DNA of 64,000 bases from Bdellovibrio bacteriovorus (GTDB taxonomy: Bacteria > Bdellovibrionota > Bdellovibrionia > Bdellovibrionales > Bdellovibrionaceae). A program made the position numbers and the translations under genes. Location: contig NZ_LUKE01000006.1 in NCBI RefSeq assembly GCF_001592735.1, positions 192,738-256,737 of the forward strand, written 5' to 3'. Below, piece after piece: positions 15,501-23,881 of this stretch. Position 1 is the stretch's first letter. Each line of letters begins with the position of its first letter. Below the pieces are notes generated by a model that had not been told where the DNA came from, did not search any database, and saw only the letters and a list, made by a program, of their open reading frames with translations.

Positions 15501-17290
15501 TTCACCTGGATTTTCTTTAAGGTCGGCGCCTTAAGACCCGAATTGTCAGGAACGGTGAGCTTACGCGGAGCACTTGTTTGACCGGGACGACCATAGGTGT
15601 CCGTCGCGGAAACTTCGACTTCGTATTCACCAGGTAAAAGATTTTTCAATGAAGTCGCCGGACCTCGGTAACGAGATTTCTTAAGCTCTTTGCCATCTTT
15701 TTTGATCGTCAGCCAGTATTCTTGCGCGCCCTCTAAGGCCGTCCATTGCAACTGAGTTTTACCATTCATCTCGGCTCGCAATTCACCCTCGCGAGGAATG
15801 AATGTCGGAGCTTCTAATAATGGACGAGGTAAAACGTTAATAGGTTCTGATGTTTTTGTGCCCAAAACTTCGCCGGTCTTATTTAAGGCTTCAACCGAAG
15901 CAATATAGCGACCGGGTTTCGCCAAGGTCGTGGTGAATTGCGTGGTGGTCGCATCAAAACTTTGCGCGGTTTCTGGGGCGGCATGTTCTTCAAGAAGTTT
16001 CACGCGCCATAAAGCGACCTGGTCGGATTTATCAACCTTCCAGTCCATGCCAAATTGTGGTTGGCCCACATAGTATTGAGTCGTCGGGGTGTGCAGATCC
16101 ACATTTACGGGAACTAATGCTACCGGAGTTTTTACTTCTGGCTCTGTTGAAACGGTGAACTTTTGGATTTTACCCAAAAGAGGCGTCGCGGAATCCGTGT
16201 ATGTCGAGCTCATGCGCCAATAATAAGTGCCTGCAGCTAAATTGCTCGCGGTGAAAGAGTCTTCGTTGGCGAAAGATTTTGCCGAGACTTTCTTTTGTAA
16301 ATTCGCATCTGCCCAGATTTCTAAGGTCGTCTGTTTAGTGTCATCACCTTTTTGCCAGCGGAACTCAACGGCAGCCGGAGTTTGTGCCACCGTGATATGG
16401 GCATCCGCGGTCGGGAAGACCACCGTCGGGGCGTAGCGAGCCATGACATCAGTGCGGTACACGCGTGTCTCGATGATGCGGCCTTCAGGTGTTGTGCCGA
16501 CAAGCTTCCAGTAATGACGTCCGAAAGTCAGCGGGGCTTTTAGGTAGGATGGACCGCCCTCGCTGACCTTAAACTCTTGCAGTTTTTTACGGCTGGGGCC
16601 GGCCCACAATGAAACTTTTGTTTGGGCGGGAAAACCCTCCCATTGAAATATCACCGGCTGCAAAGATTCCGCGTTCATCGCAATGGGTTTTTGCGGAAGC
16701 GGAGAAATGATTCTCACATCATCGCGAGATTTCAAATCTTGCGTTTGACCATCGGTTCCTTGCATGGAAGCGCGGCCTTCTAAGACATCGATGTTTAATT
16801 TTCCGCCAGAGCCTTTGCTTAAAGACGCAGAGGCTTGGGAAAGATCGACTTTTCCATTTTCAGAATTTAAAACCAGGCCGGGACCATTCTCTGTTCCCGC
16901 ACCTTCTTGGGCGTTGACGAAAAGAGAACCTTCCATCAAGTCCAAAGAGATTTCGCCAGCAGATTTTTTTATCACGATCAACGACTCCGGCTCTAAATCC
17001 AAATAGCGATCCGAATCGGTGAACTGAATGCGCACCTCGCCCTTTTCACTCGTACGAATGGCTTCACCGTCGTACAAGGGTTCCCCGGTATTGACTAATT
17101 GCCATAACAAACGCGAAGCGGGACGGCGTTGGATATCGTCCACAACATTGCCGACATAAGCCAAAGGTTTTTCATTTCCATTTCGTGAAAATTTTTGATC
17201 AGAGGATTGATACCAATACCAGGTTGCAGCAAAAACAGATGACGATGTCAAAGCGGCGATAAGCAAGCGTTTCCACTGTTTTTTCATCAA
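15497..17290 (-). CDS. FecR-domain protein with FN3-like repeats
   Basis: A 597-residue envelope protein. It has a basic N-terminus and one hydrophobic segment (LLIAALTSSSVFAATWYWY), so it is an anchored or exported protein. Residues about 45-190 are a FecR domain (AYVGNVVDDIQRR..., LYDGEAIRTSEKGEVRIQFTDSDRYLDLEPES, ISLDLMEGSLFVNA). At least four FN3-like modules follow with the W/F-core pattern (FQWEGFP, FRWQKGD, MDWKVDK, LQWTALEGAQEYWLTI). No sigma factor is adjacent. FecR domains next to class III cyclases suggest an envelope-to-cAMP signalling unit. It is the first gene of the operon; GAGGA stands just upstream of the start. Confidence 0.88.
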   Translation of the reverse strand: MMKKQWKRLLIAALTSSSVFAATWYWYQSSDQKFSRNGNEKPLAYVGNVVDDIQRRPASRLLWQLVNTGEPLYDGEAIRTSEKGEVRIQFTDSDRYLDLEPESLIVIKKSAGEISLDLMEGSLFVNAQEGAGTENGPGLVLNSENGKVDLSQASASLSKGSGGKLNIDVLEGRASMQGTDGQTQDLKSRDDVRIISPLPQKPIAMNAESLQPVIFQWEGFPAQTKVSLWAGPSRKKLQEFKVSEGGPSYLKAPLTFGRHYWKLVGTTPEGRIIETRVYRTDVMARYAPTVVFPTADAHITVAQTPAAVEFRWQKGDDTKQTTLEIWADANLQKKVSAKSFANEDSFTASNLAAGTYYWRMSSTYTDSATPLLGKIQKFTVSTEPEVKTPVALVPVNVDLHTPTTQYYVGQPQFGMDWKVDKSDQVALWRVKLLEEHAAPETAQSFDATTTQFTTTLAKPGRYIASVEALNKTGEVLGTKTSEPINVLPRPLLEAPTFIPREGELRAEMNGKTQLQWTALEGAQEYWLTIKKDGKELKKSRYRGPATSLKNLLPGEYEVEVSATDTYGRPGQTSAPRKLTVPDNSGLKAPTLKKIQVN

Positions 17291-17357
17291 ATTCCTCCTC
17301 TGTCTTATTTCGGAATTTTCACTAGAAAGCTCAAGGGAGTTGGTCTAGAGTCTAGGC

Positions 17358-17834
17358 ATGGATTCAACAAAGAACTACATCACGCCCGAAGGTCTAGCTA
17401 AACTTAAAGCCGAGTACCATGCTTTGATGCACGATGAGCGCCCTAAGCTGGTCGAGGTCGTGGCGTGGGCCGCGAGCAACGGGGATCGTTCCGAAAACGC
17501 GGATTATCAATATGGGAAAAGGCGTTTACGCGAAATCGACCGCCGCGTGCATTTTCTGACCAAACGAATTGAAGACGCGGAGGTCGTGGATCCCAAGGCG
17601 ATGAAAGCGGCAACCGTGCTTTTTTCAGCTACCGTGACTATAACTAACGAGGACGGCGAAGAGTTTGTGTACCAAATCGTAGGGGAAGACGAGTTTGACC
17701 CGAAAATGGGTCGCATTTCATGGAAATCCCCGGTGGCAAAAGCCCTCTTAGGCAAGAAAGTCGGCGATGAAGTGAGGCTTGTGAAACCGGCCGGTGAAGA
17801 GTTCGTCACCATCGAGCAGATCGAGTACAAGTAA
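17358..17834 (+). CDS. greB: transcription elongation factor GreB
   Basis: GreB rescues backtracked RNA polymerase by stimulating its intrinsic transcript cleavage. At 158 residues it is a standard length. The N-terminal coiled coil carries WAASNGDRSENADYQYGKRRLREIDRRV, with the acidic Asp-x-x-x-Glu tip (D48 and E51 in GDRSENADY) that reaches the active site. The C-terminal FKBP-like domain follows (VYQIVGEDEFDPKMGRISWKSPVAKALLGKKVGDEV). The DRSENADYQYGKRRLREIDRR stretch is the GreB, not GreA, version. It is the first plus-strand gene after the FecR operon. Confidence 0.96.
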   Translation: MDSTKNYITPEGLAKLKAEYHALMHDERPKLVEVVAWAASNGDRSENADYQYGKRRLREIDRRVHFLTKRIEDAEVVDPKAMKAATVLFSATVTITNEDGEEFVYQIVGEDEFDPKMGRISWKSPVAKALLGKKVGDEVRLVKPAGEEFVTIEQIEYK

Positions 17835-17858
17835 AAATTATAATGCCTGACAGAGACG

Positions 17859-17921
17859 TTGCTGAATGAAAGCGAATTAGCCAAACTCCGGTCCGCTTAC
17901 AAGCAGGGGGGTTTTGGGTGA
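17859..17921 (+). CDS. possible 20-codon mini-ORF coupled to the DUF3465 gene
   Basis: TTG 17859 opens a 20-codon frame reading LLNESELAKLRSAYKQGGFG, with its stop overlapping the next gene's GTG as GTGA. The composition looks protein-like, but the ribosome site is weak (GAGA). It may be a coupling leader peptide, a remnant, or chance. Confidence 0.22.
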   Translation: MLNESELAKLRSAYKQGGFG

Positions 17922-18397
17922 AATTTTATTTTGCGGTTCTATTGTGTTTCCTAAGTTTGGCTATGGGTCTAGAGGCAAGTGCGAAAGCCAAGCCTAAAAA
18001 TCCTCCTCCGCACATAGAGCGTGAAATTGAAAAACGCCAAAGCATTGCGGGTCATGGGGAGGATGCGGATTTAGTTGATGCCGTGAACAATCGTCGTCCC
18101 GTTAATTTTGTGGAAGGCTCAGGTTTGTTGGTCGTGACAATTCTTCCAGACGATACTAATGGCCGAGAGCACCAAAAATGGGTTGTCCAGCTTTCCAATG
18201 GAAAATTAGTTCAAGCCGTGTACAATTCAGACATGTGCCCACGCGTTCCTTTAAAAGAAGGTGACGTCGTGGACATGGGTGGACAGTTTATCTGGACACC
18301 AAAGGGTGGACTGATTCACTGGTTGCATCACGATCCTCGCGGGAATCGTCCTGATGGATACGTAACTTTAAACGGAACAGTATATTGCGGAAAATAG
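17918..18397 (+). CDS. secreted DUF3465 protein
   Basis: A 159-residue secreted protein beginning at GTG 17918 behind AGGGGGG. MKFYFAVLLCFLSLAMGLEASA is a signal peptide. The mature domain matches DUF3465: GSGLLVVTILPDDTNGREHQKWVV, then MCPRVPLKEGDVVDMGGQFIW, then GGLIHWLHHDPRGNRPDGYV. The conserved His (GREHQ, HWLHHDP) suggest metal or nucleotide binding in the OB-like fold, but no activity is established. Its stop lies inside the start of the YheT-like gene (13-nt overlap). Confidence 0.85.
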   Translation: MKFYFAVLLCFLSLAMGLEASAKAKPKNPPPHIEREIEKRQSIAGHGEDADLVDAVNNRRPVNFVEGSGLLVVTILPDDTNGREHQKWVVQLSNGKLVQAVYNSDMCPRVPLKEGDVVDMGGQFIWTPKGGLIHWLHHDPRGNRPDGYVTLNGTVYCGK

Positions 18398-19359
18398 AAC
18401 TTCTTCCATGTAAAGCGCCCTTTTGGGCCAACAGCGGTCACACACAAACGCTGTGGGGGCATTTTTTAAAATCGCCGACGCTTTCGCAATTAGGAGCTTT
18501 AAATAAAGTCGATCTTCCTGATGGGGATCGACTTTTTTGTTATATCACTGAAGGCCCCTCGGACACGGTGGTCGCACTTTTTCATGGTTTGTCGGGTGAT
18601 GTGCACTCGGACTACATGCAGCGCACAGCTCTTTTGTGCCAGCAACTGGGGCACACCTTTGTGCTTGTGAATCATCGCGGCGCAGGGGAAGGTTTTTTAG
18701 AGGCTCGTCATCCTTATCATTCCGGCAGAGCTGAAGATATGTCTGCTGTTTTGGGATTCTTGCGCGGGAAATTTTCAAATAAAAAATTGATCGCTATTGG
18801 TTATTCGATGAGTGCCAATATCTTACTAACTCTTTTAGGCGGTTTCCGCGGAACTCATTTGCCGGACGGGGCGATTGCGGTGAATGGGCCGATTGATTTA
18901 GGCCAGGGCTCGGCCTTGCTAAAAAAAGGTCTTAACCGCATCTATGATATGCGTTTCGTTTTAAGCTTGCGTAAGCTGGTTCAAGAAAGACATCGCCTGG
19001 GGTTGAGTGATCGTTATGAGATTTCGCCATGGGCGACGATTTGGGATTTTGACGAGATCTATACGGCCCCGGCCTCGGGATTTAAAAATCGTGCGGATTA
19101 TTATGCGCAATGTTCGGCGAAAAACTATATTCCGAACATTAAAACACCGACGTATGTTTTAACGGCGGGCGATGATCCTTTTGTATCAGCAGAGAATTAT
19201 TTAAAAACAGAATTTCCAAAAAGCACGCAGCTGCATATCGAAGCTCGCGGCGGGCATATGGGATATCTTTCGGCACAAGCCACCCCTTTTGGGTCCACTC
19301 GATGGTTGGATTATTACCTGCATGAAGCTTTACAGGGTCTCAAACAGACTTTGGCGTAA
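18385..19359 (+). CDS. alpha/beta hydrolase, YheT family
   Basis: A 324-residue alpha/beta hydrolase of the YheT/EMB8 type. The start PFWANSGHTQTLWGHFL is diagnostic. The catalytic triad is visible: nucleophile in GYSMSAN, Asp in TAGDDPFVS and His in ARGGHMGYL. The oxyanion segment is LFHGLSGDVHSDYMQ. The substrate is unknown; relatives are esterase-like. It starts at TTG 18385, overlapping the previous gene, with only a weak ribosome site, so coupling is likely. Its 3' end overlaps the convergent glycosyltransferase-like gene by 30 bases. Confidence 0.9.
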   Translation: MRKIELLPCKAPFWANSGHTQTLWGHFLKSPTLSQLGALNKVDLPDGDRLFCYITEGPSDTVVALFHGLSGDVHSDYMQRTALLCQQLGHTFVLVNHRGAGEGFLEARHPYHSGRAEDMSAVLGFLRGKFSNKKLIAIGYSMSANILLTLLGGFRGTHLPDGAIAVNGPIDLGQGSALLKKGLNRIYDMRFVLSLRKLVQERHRLGLSDRYEISPWATIWDFDEIYTAPASGFKNRADYYAQCSAKNYIPNIKTPTYVLTAGDDPFVSAENYLKTEFPKSTQLHIEARGGHMGYLSAQATPFGSTRWLDYYLHEALQGLKQTLA

Positions 19360-20091
19360 AAGTTCCCACCTTGCGCTCCAGAGAGAAAAGTCGGTCGGGC
19401 GCAGTCCTGAATCATGAATATGCAAAAAATGTTGGGGAAGGTTTTTCTGTCTTAAAACTTTCTGACAATGATTTGCTAAAAACCACCCTTTGGATTTTTT
19501 GAGCTCTGGTGCATTTTCAATTTCAGACCAAGCTGTTTTACGAAGACCGCCAATTTCGCACAAAGGATCTAGAGCGCTGTGCGGATTTTTTTCTTTTAAA
19601 ATTTTATTAAAAGTATTTTCTGTTTTCAGGGCAGCATGCAGGCTGTGGGTCATGACTTCCGATTTTTTTGAATAGCGCTCACCCCAGCACGCCATCATGC
19701 TTGGTTCGGACATGAGATGTTGCAGGATTTTAAAAAGATCGCCTAAGGGAGTTGCCATCATCAGCGAAGGGAAGATGATGAGCTCACCCCGGGCATGACT
19801 TGCACCTTTTTGCAGGCTTTGGGCGCGTCCGATTTTTGCCGCATTAGTCAGAATCTGCCAAGATTCATTTTGCGGTGCCGTTGACTTCAGTTCTTTTAAA
19901 ACATGTTCTTCAGGTGTGCTGTCAATGACGCAAATCAGCTCGTAATTCAGCGGAAATTTTTGAAAGAAAGCACGAAAGTCTTGAATAAAAAGCGGCAGCG
20001 CTTTTAAGTCGCGAAACAAATAAATCACGAATGAACAATGTGGGGTTGACACGCTGGATTCCATCTTTACCATAGTTAGCAATGAAATCAT
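19330..20091 (-). CDS. glycosyltransferase-like protein (GT-A/GT2 fold)
   Basis: A 253-residue cytoplasmic protein resembling the N-terminal half of family 2 glycosyltransferases: FVIYLFRDLKALPLFIQDF, YELICVIDSTPEEH, KIGRAQSLQKGASHARGELIIF. A normal GT2 DxD motif is not evident where expected (a MMATPLGDL segment occupies it), so activity is uncertain. The start is also uncertain: ATG 20091 overlaps the divergent gene's start by ten bases, and ATGs at 20073 and 20064 are alternatives. The neighbouring gene encodes a membrane sugar transferase, hinting at a shared glycan pathway. Confidence 0.7.
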   Translation of the reverse strand: MISLLTMVKMESSVSTPHCSFVIYLFRDLKALPLFIQDFRAFFQKFPLNYELICVIDSTPEEHVLKELKSTAPQNESWQILTNAAKIGRAQSLQKGASHARGELIIFPSLMMATPLGDLFKILQHLMSEPSMMACWGERYSKKSEVMTHSLHAALKTENTFNKILKEKNPHSALDPLCEIGGLRKTAWSEIENAPELKKSKGWFLANHCQKVLRQKNLPQHFLHIHDSGLRPTDFSLWSARWELLRQSLFETL

Positions 20092-21587
20092 TCAAGGTCA
20101 CGCAAAACTCCGAAGCGAAATACCTCCAAACCTTGTTCTTGATAGTTCTGGGACTCGCGGTCTTGGCGTCGCGTTTTTATGGTCTTACCTTTAAACCGGT
20201 GCATTTTGATGAGGGCATCAATGGTTGGTTCTCATCCCAAGTGGCTGAACTGGGGTATTACAAATATGACCCGAATAATTATCACGGTCCTTTGTATTTT
20301 TACGTTTTACGCTTTTTTGAAATCGTTTTTGGTAAAAGCATTACGACCTTGCGCGCAGTGCCCAGTCTTTTTGCCGTGTTAAGCGTGATGCTTTTTGCGC
20401 TGCCGTCTTTAGGCGGTGTGGTGTGGCGTCGCTGGGTGATGGGGCTTTTACTGATCAGCCCGGCATTTATTTTTTTTGGGCGTTCAGGCATCCATGAAAT
20501 GCCGTTCGTATTTTTTCAGTTGGTTTTTGCAATGGGCATCCTGCGCAGTCTGGAAGAAAAAGACGGCACGGCTTTAAACTGCCTGATGATCGGCCTTTTT
20601 GGTATGATCACTCTGAAAGAAACTTTTGCGGTGACGCTTTTTAGTTTCGCGATGGGACTCTTGGCATTAGGACCCAAAAAAATCTGGGAATTGGTTTCGC
20701 TTAGAGATTGGAAGCAGGCATGGACTTATAAGCAAAGTATTTTGCTTGCCATTTTGCTTTGGGCCTTTCTGGTTATGTTCACCGGCTTTTTTAAAAACTT
20801 TGCCGGCCTTATAGATTTTTTCCGCGCGTTTTTACCCTGGATGAAAACCGGTGTTCATGGCAATGGTCATGATAAATATTTTTTCTATTGGATAGATACC
20901 TTGTGGCAGGCAGAGCCCCTGGTTCTTCTGGGTGTGCTTTTAGCCATGGCAGGGGTGTTTTCTCATCACCGTGGACTTAAATTGATCAGCGTTTTTTCGC
21001 TGGTGCAGCTTTTCGTTTATTCTGCGATTCCCTATAAAACGGTGTGGTGCATACTCAGTTTGGTTTGGGGATTTTACCTGGTGATTGCTTATCATCTGGC
21101 AAACACCACCAGTCCCAAGCTTCGCTGGGGATTGATGGTGGCAGTGTTTTTCGGTGGACTGTTTAATCTTTGGAGTTCTTATGAGTCTTCCTATCGCAAT
21201 CCAATTAATTTAGATCATCGCTATGTTTACGTGAATTCCACATACGAAGTAAATGAAGTGATAGATTTCCTTTTGCAAAACAATCCCGAAAAGACTGCAC
21301 GAGTGCAAGTGGGAATGGTTGAACAATGGCCATGGCCGTGGCTGCTGAGGGACTTTCCGATTGTGAGTTATGAAGGCTGTATGAAAAGCTTTTCTCCAGA
21401 ACTAGAAATTTATTTCTGTGATAAAGCTGACACCGATTACATGGATCAAACCTTAGCAGAAGCTTATTGGAAGGCGGAATTTGAATTCCGTCAGGAAAAA
21501 GGCGCATCTTCGTATGTGTATTTGAAAAAGTCAGTTTTCCCAACCGTTCCATTTAAGCGCGTTCAGGAAATTCCCGGGAAGGAGTAG
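20082..21587 (+). CDS. membrane protein of the Agl23/TIGR03663 (GT-C) family
   Basis: A 501-residue polytopic membrane protein with about 11 hydrophobic segments. Near the start, KPVHFDEGINGW (38-49) gives the acidic D43/E44 pair typical of GT-C transferases in the first periplasmic loop. YDPNNYHGPLYFYVLRFFE is the second family block. The TIGR03663/Agl23 family is linked with glycan transfer or flippase activity from a lipid-linked sugar. The C-terminal 100 residues after the last membrane segment are soluble. The lytic transglycosylase gene starts directly at its stop, so they share a transcript. Confidence 0.85.
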   Translation: MKSFKVTQNSEAKYLQTLFLIVLGLAVLASRFYGLTFKPVHFDEGINGWFSSQVAELGYYKYDPNNYHGPLYFYVLRFFEIVFGKSITTLRAVPSLFAVLSVMLFALPSLGGVVWRRWVMGLLLISPAFIFFGRSGIHEMPFVFFQLVFAMGILRSLEEKDGTALNCLMIGLFGMITLKETFAVTLFSFAMGLLALGPKKIWELVSLRDWKQAWTYKQSILLAILLWAFLVMFTGFFKNFAGLIDFFRAFLPWMKTGVHGNGHDKYFFYWIDTLWQAEPLVLLGVLLAMAGVFSHHRGLKLISVFSLVQLFVYSAIPYKTVWCILSLVWGFYLVIAYHLANTTSPKLRWGLMVAVFFGGLFNLWSSYESSYRNPINLDHRYVYVNSTYEVNEVIDFLLQNNPEKTARVQVGMVEQWPWPWLLRDFPIVSYEGCMKSFSPELEIYFCDKADTDYMDQTLAEAYWKAEFEFRQEKGASSYVYLKKSVFPTVPFKRVQEIPGKE

Positions 21588-23813
21588 ATGATGAAAAAAA
21601 CAAGTGTGCTGATGTTGGCCCTAGCAGCCAGTGTCCCGGTGGGTGCTCAAGTTTCTAAGATCTCTGTGCTTAAAGATCTGCCCGCAAAGCCTGTGGTTGA
21701 TCTTTATTCATTAAAAAGCGAAAAAAAAACCAAGCTGTCTCCGTTATCACAGCTGAAAGATTATGAAATTCGTCTGAAATGGTCGGAGTGCTCTAAGCTA
21801 GCACCTAAAGTTTTTGCGACGTCTAAAGATCTGCAAGGCTGGGTGGCTTTGGCTTGGCTTCATTGTGCAGAACAGGAAAATAAAAAAGGATCTTCAACCT
21901 TGTCAATTCAGGCGGCTTTAAATGCGATCGATGGGCATGAAAAGCTTTTCGCGGAAGGTCCTTGGTCTTCGGATTTGGCGCAAAGCTACAGTTCTTTGCG
22001 ATTAAAAATATTAGAAGCACAAGTCGCCAAAAAAGATTTAAAAGCGGTGACGGCGTTAGAAAAAATTCTGGCGGATCGCTATCAGCTCAGTAAAGATCAA
22101 AAAGCTTTGGTTTATCAGTTGTTGGGTGATTTGGCATTGTTGAAAGTAAATTATCCCGAAGCGCAATTCTTGTTTGAGCAAGCGCAAGAATACAAAGACT
22201 CCGCTTACCTTCAAGAAAAATTGGATTTTCTTAAAAAAGCGCGTGGAGAAACGGCGACCGTTTTACCAATTCCGGCTCCGCTAGAGACGGGTGAAGAAAT
22301 CCGCATCGAAGAGCGGATTCGCCAGTCGATGAAACAAAACGAAGTCACGTCGGCCATTCAGGATGCGGTGATTATTTTAAATCAATATCCGGGCAGTCGT
22401 TCGGCACGTCGACTCAAAGATCGTCCTTTAGAAATTTATCTGCAAATCAGTGATGCCAATGCCAAAAGCAAAGCGCTGAATTTGATGGAAGAGGCGGATG
22501 GCAGTCGGATTTTAGAGTGGGCGCAAAATCTGCATCGTCGGGCTGATTACGCGGCCGCCTTAAAGCTTTCCGAAGAAGCCTCAGAAAAATTGTCAGGCTC
22601 GGCCCAAGCCACTAGTGCATTATGGATGGCCGGGCGCAGTGCTCATTTCTTAGGTCAATACGGCGAGGCTTTGAAATACTTCAATAAACTGATTGTCGGG
22701 CATAATGGCTCTGACGAAGCGGCGGAAGCTTTGTTCCGTTCGAGCTTGATTTATTATCGTCAAAAAGATTATTCCAGCAGCTCGGCTCTGTTAGAGCGTC
22801 TGCTTTTGCAAAATCGGGATCGCTATGACTTAAACGGTCGTTATTGGTTGGTGCGCGCTTTACAGCAAACTAATCCCGAACGCGCCAAGATTGAAGCGGC
22901 CGACTTAATAAATCGTTATCCTTTTTCGTATTACGGATTAAGACTGCGCGCCGAAGCCCAAGATATGAAGCTGACTTGGCCTGAGGTGAAAGAAAAAAAT
23001 ATTTCTTTGCAAAGTGATATTTACCTTGTGGGCGAACAAAAAAAATCATGGCAGCGCTTTAAAGAACTGTCGGCGGCGGGCTGGTTAACGGAGGCTCAAA
23101 AAGAGTTGTCGGGCTTACCGCCTATTAAAGATGCTACTTTGAAAATGACGATGGCCCAGAAGTTTGCGGATCGTGGTCAATTCATGCCCGCGATTCGTTT
23201 TGTCAACGAAGCGATGGAAGCAGATCCACATTTGCGGCAAGAACAGTTTTTAAAAATCGGGTACCCCATGATTTTCAAAGATCTTTATAATGCCGAATCA
23301 GAACGCTATGGTGTGAGCTCGGTGGTGTTGCGCAGTCTGACTCGTCAAGAAAGTGGCTTTAATTTGCGAGCCGTGTCCACGTCCAACGCTTTGGGTTTGA
23401 TGCAGATGATTCCGCCCACGGCCCAAGAAGTCTCAAAAAAACTGGGACTGAAAATTGAATTACCCGACGATATGTTCCGTCCCGAAGTAAATATTCCGAT
23501 GGGCTCGTTCTATGTTTCCCAGATGTTAGACCAGTTCAAAGATAATATTCCGTTCGCACTCGCCGCTTATAACGCAGGACCTACCAGAGTTAAAATCTGG
23601 ATCGAGTTGCGTCCCGAAGTAAGTGCTTTGTTAACAAAACAAAGCAGCGAAATTGCAGATGAGCTGTGGTTTGATGAGCTTCCATGGACAGAAACCAGTT
23701 TTTACGTGAAAGCCATACTGCGCAACATTTTGCTCTATCGTCTAGTCGATGAAGGCCCGCTGACTTTAAAACCCGTCCTATGGGCGGATTTGCGGAATAA
23801 AAAGGCAAAATAA
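21588..23813 (+). CDS. soluble lytic murein transglycosylase, Slt family
   Basis: A 741-residue periplasmic enzyme. It has a signal peptide (MMKKTSVLMLALAASVPVGAQ), then a long alpha-superhelical region (TPR-like repeats, about 60-560) and a C-terminal SLT domain (about 570-700). E588 in LTRQESGFN is the catalytic glutamate; SNALGLMQMIPPTAQE and FALAAYNAGPTRVKIW are the remaining SLT motifs. It should cut the glycan strand between MurNAc and GlcNAc to leave 1,6-anhydro ends. The start ATG follows AAGGAGTAG with no gap after the previous stop. In a predator such enzymes may act on prey wall as well as its own; that is inference. Confidence 0.95.
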   Translation: MMKKTSVLMLALAASVPVGAQVSKISVLKDLPAKPVVDLYSLKSEKKTKLSPLSQLKDYEIRLKWSECSKLAPKVFATSKDLQGWVALAWLHCAEQENKKGSSTLSIQAALNAIDGHEKLFAEGPWSSDLAQSYSSLRLKILEAQVAKKDLKAVTALEKILADRYQLSKDQKALVYQLLGDLALLKVNYPEAQFLFEQAQEYKDSAYLQEKLDFLKKARGETATVLPIPAPLETGEEIRIEERIRQSMKQNEVTSAIQDAVIILNQYPGSRSARRLKDRPLEIYLQISDANAKSKALNLMEEADGSRILEWAQNLHRRADYAAALKLSEEASEKLSGSAQATSALWMAGRSAHFLGQYGEALKYFNKLIVGHNGSDEAAEALFRSSLIYYRQKDYSSSSALLERLLLQNRDRYDLNGRYWLVRALQQTNPERAKIEAADLINRYPFSYYGLRLRAEAQDMKLTWPEVKEKNISLQSDIYLVGEQKKSWQRFKELSAAGWLTEAQKELSGLPPIKDATLKMTMAQKFADRGQFMPAIRFVNEAMEADPHLRQEQFLKIGYPMIFKDLYNAESERYGVSSVVLRSLTRQESGFNLRAVSTSNALGLMQMIPPTAQEVSKKLGLKIELPDDMFRPEVNIPMGSFYVSQMLDQFKDNIPFALAAYNAGPTRVKIWIELRPEVSALLTKQSSEIADELWFDELPWTETSFYVKAILRNILLYRLVDEGPLTLKPVLWADLRNKKAK

Positions 23814-23881
23814 GGGCGTTGTTTTATTGAAAAATGGCCCTTCTTTCTGTAGCCTAAAACCTGCGTCGAAAGAGAGGGCTC

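Noticed and set aside
13878-17290. A FecI-type sigma factor beside the FecR protein
   Set aside because: The neighbouring genes are a barrel protein, a cyclase and greB; no sigma-factor motifs are visible.
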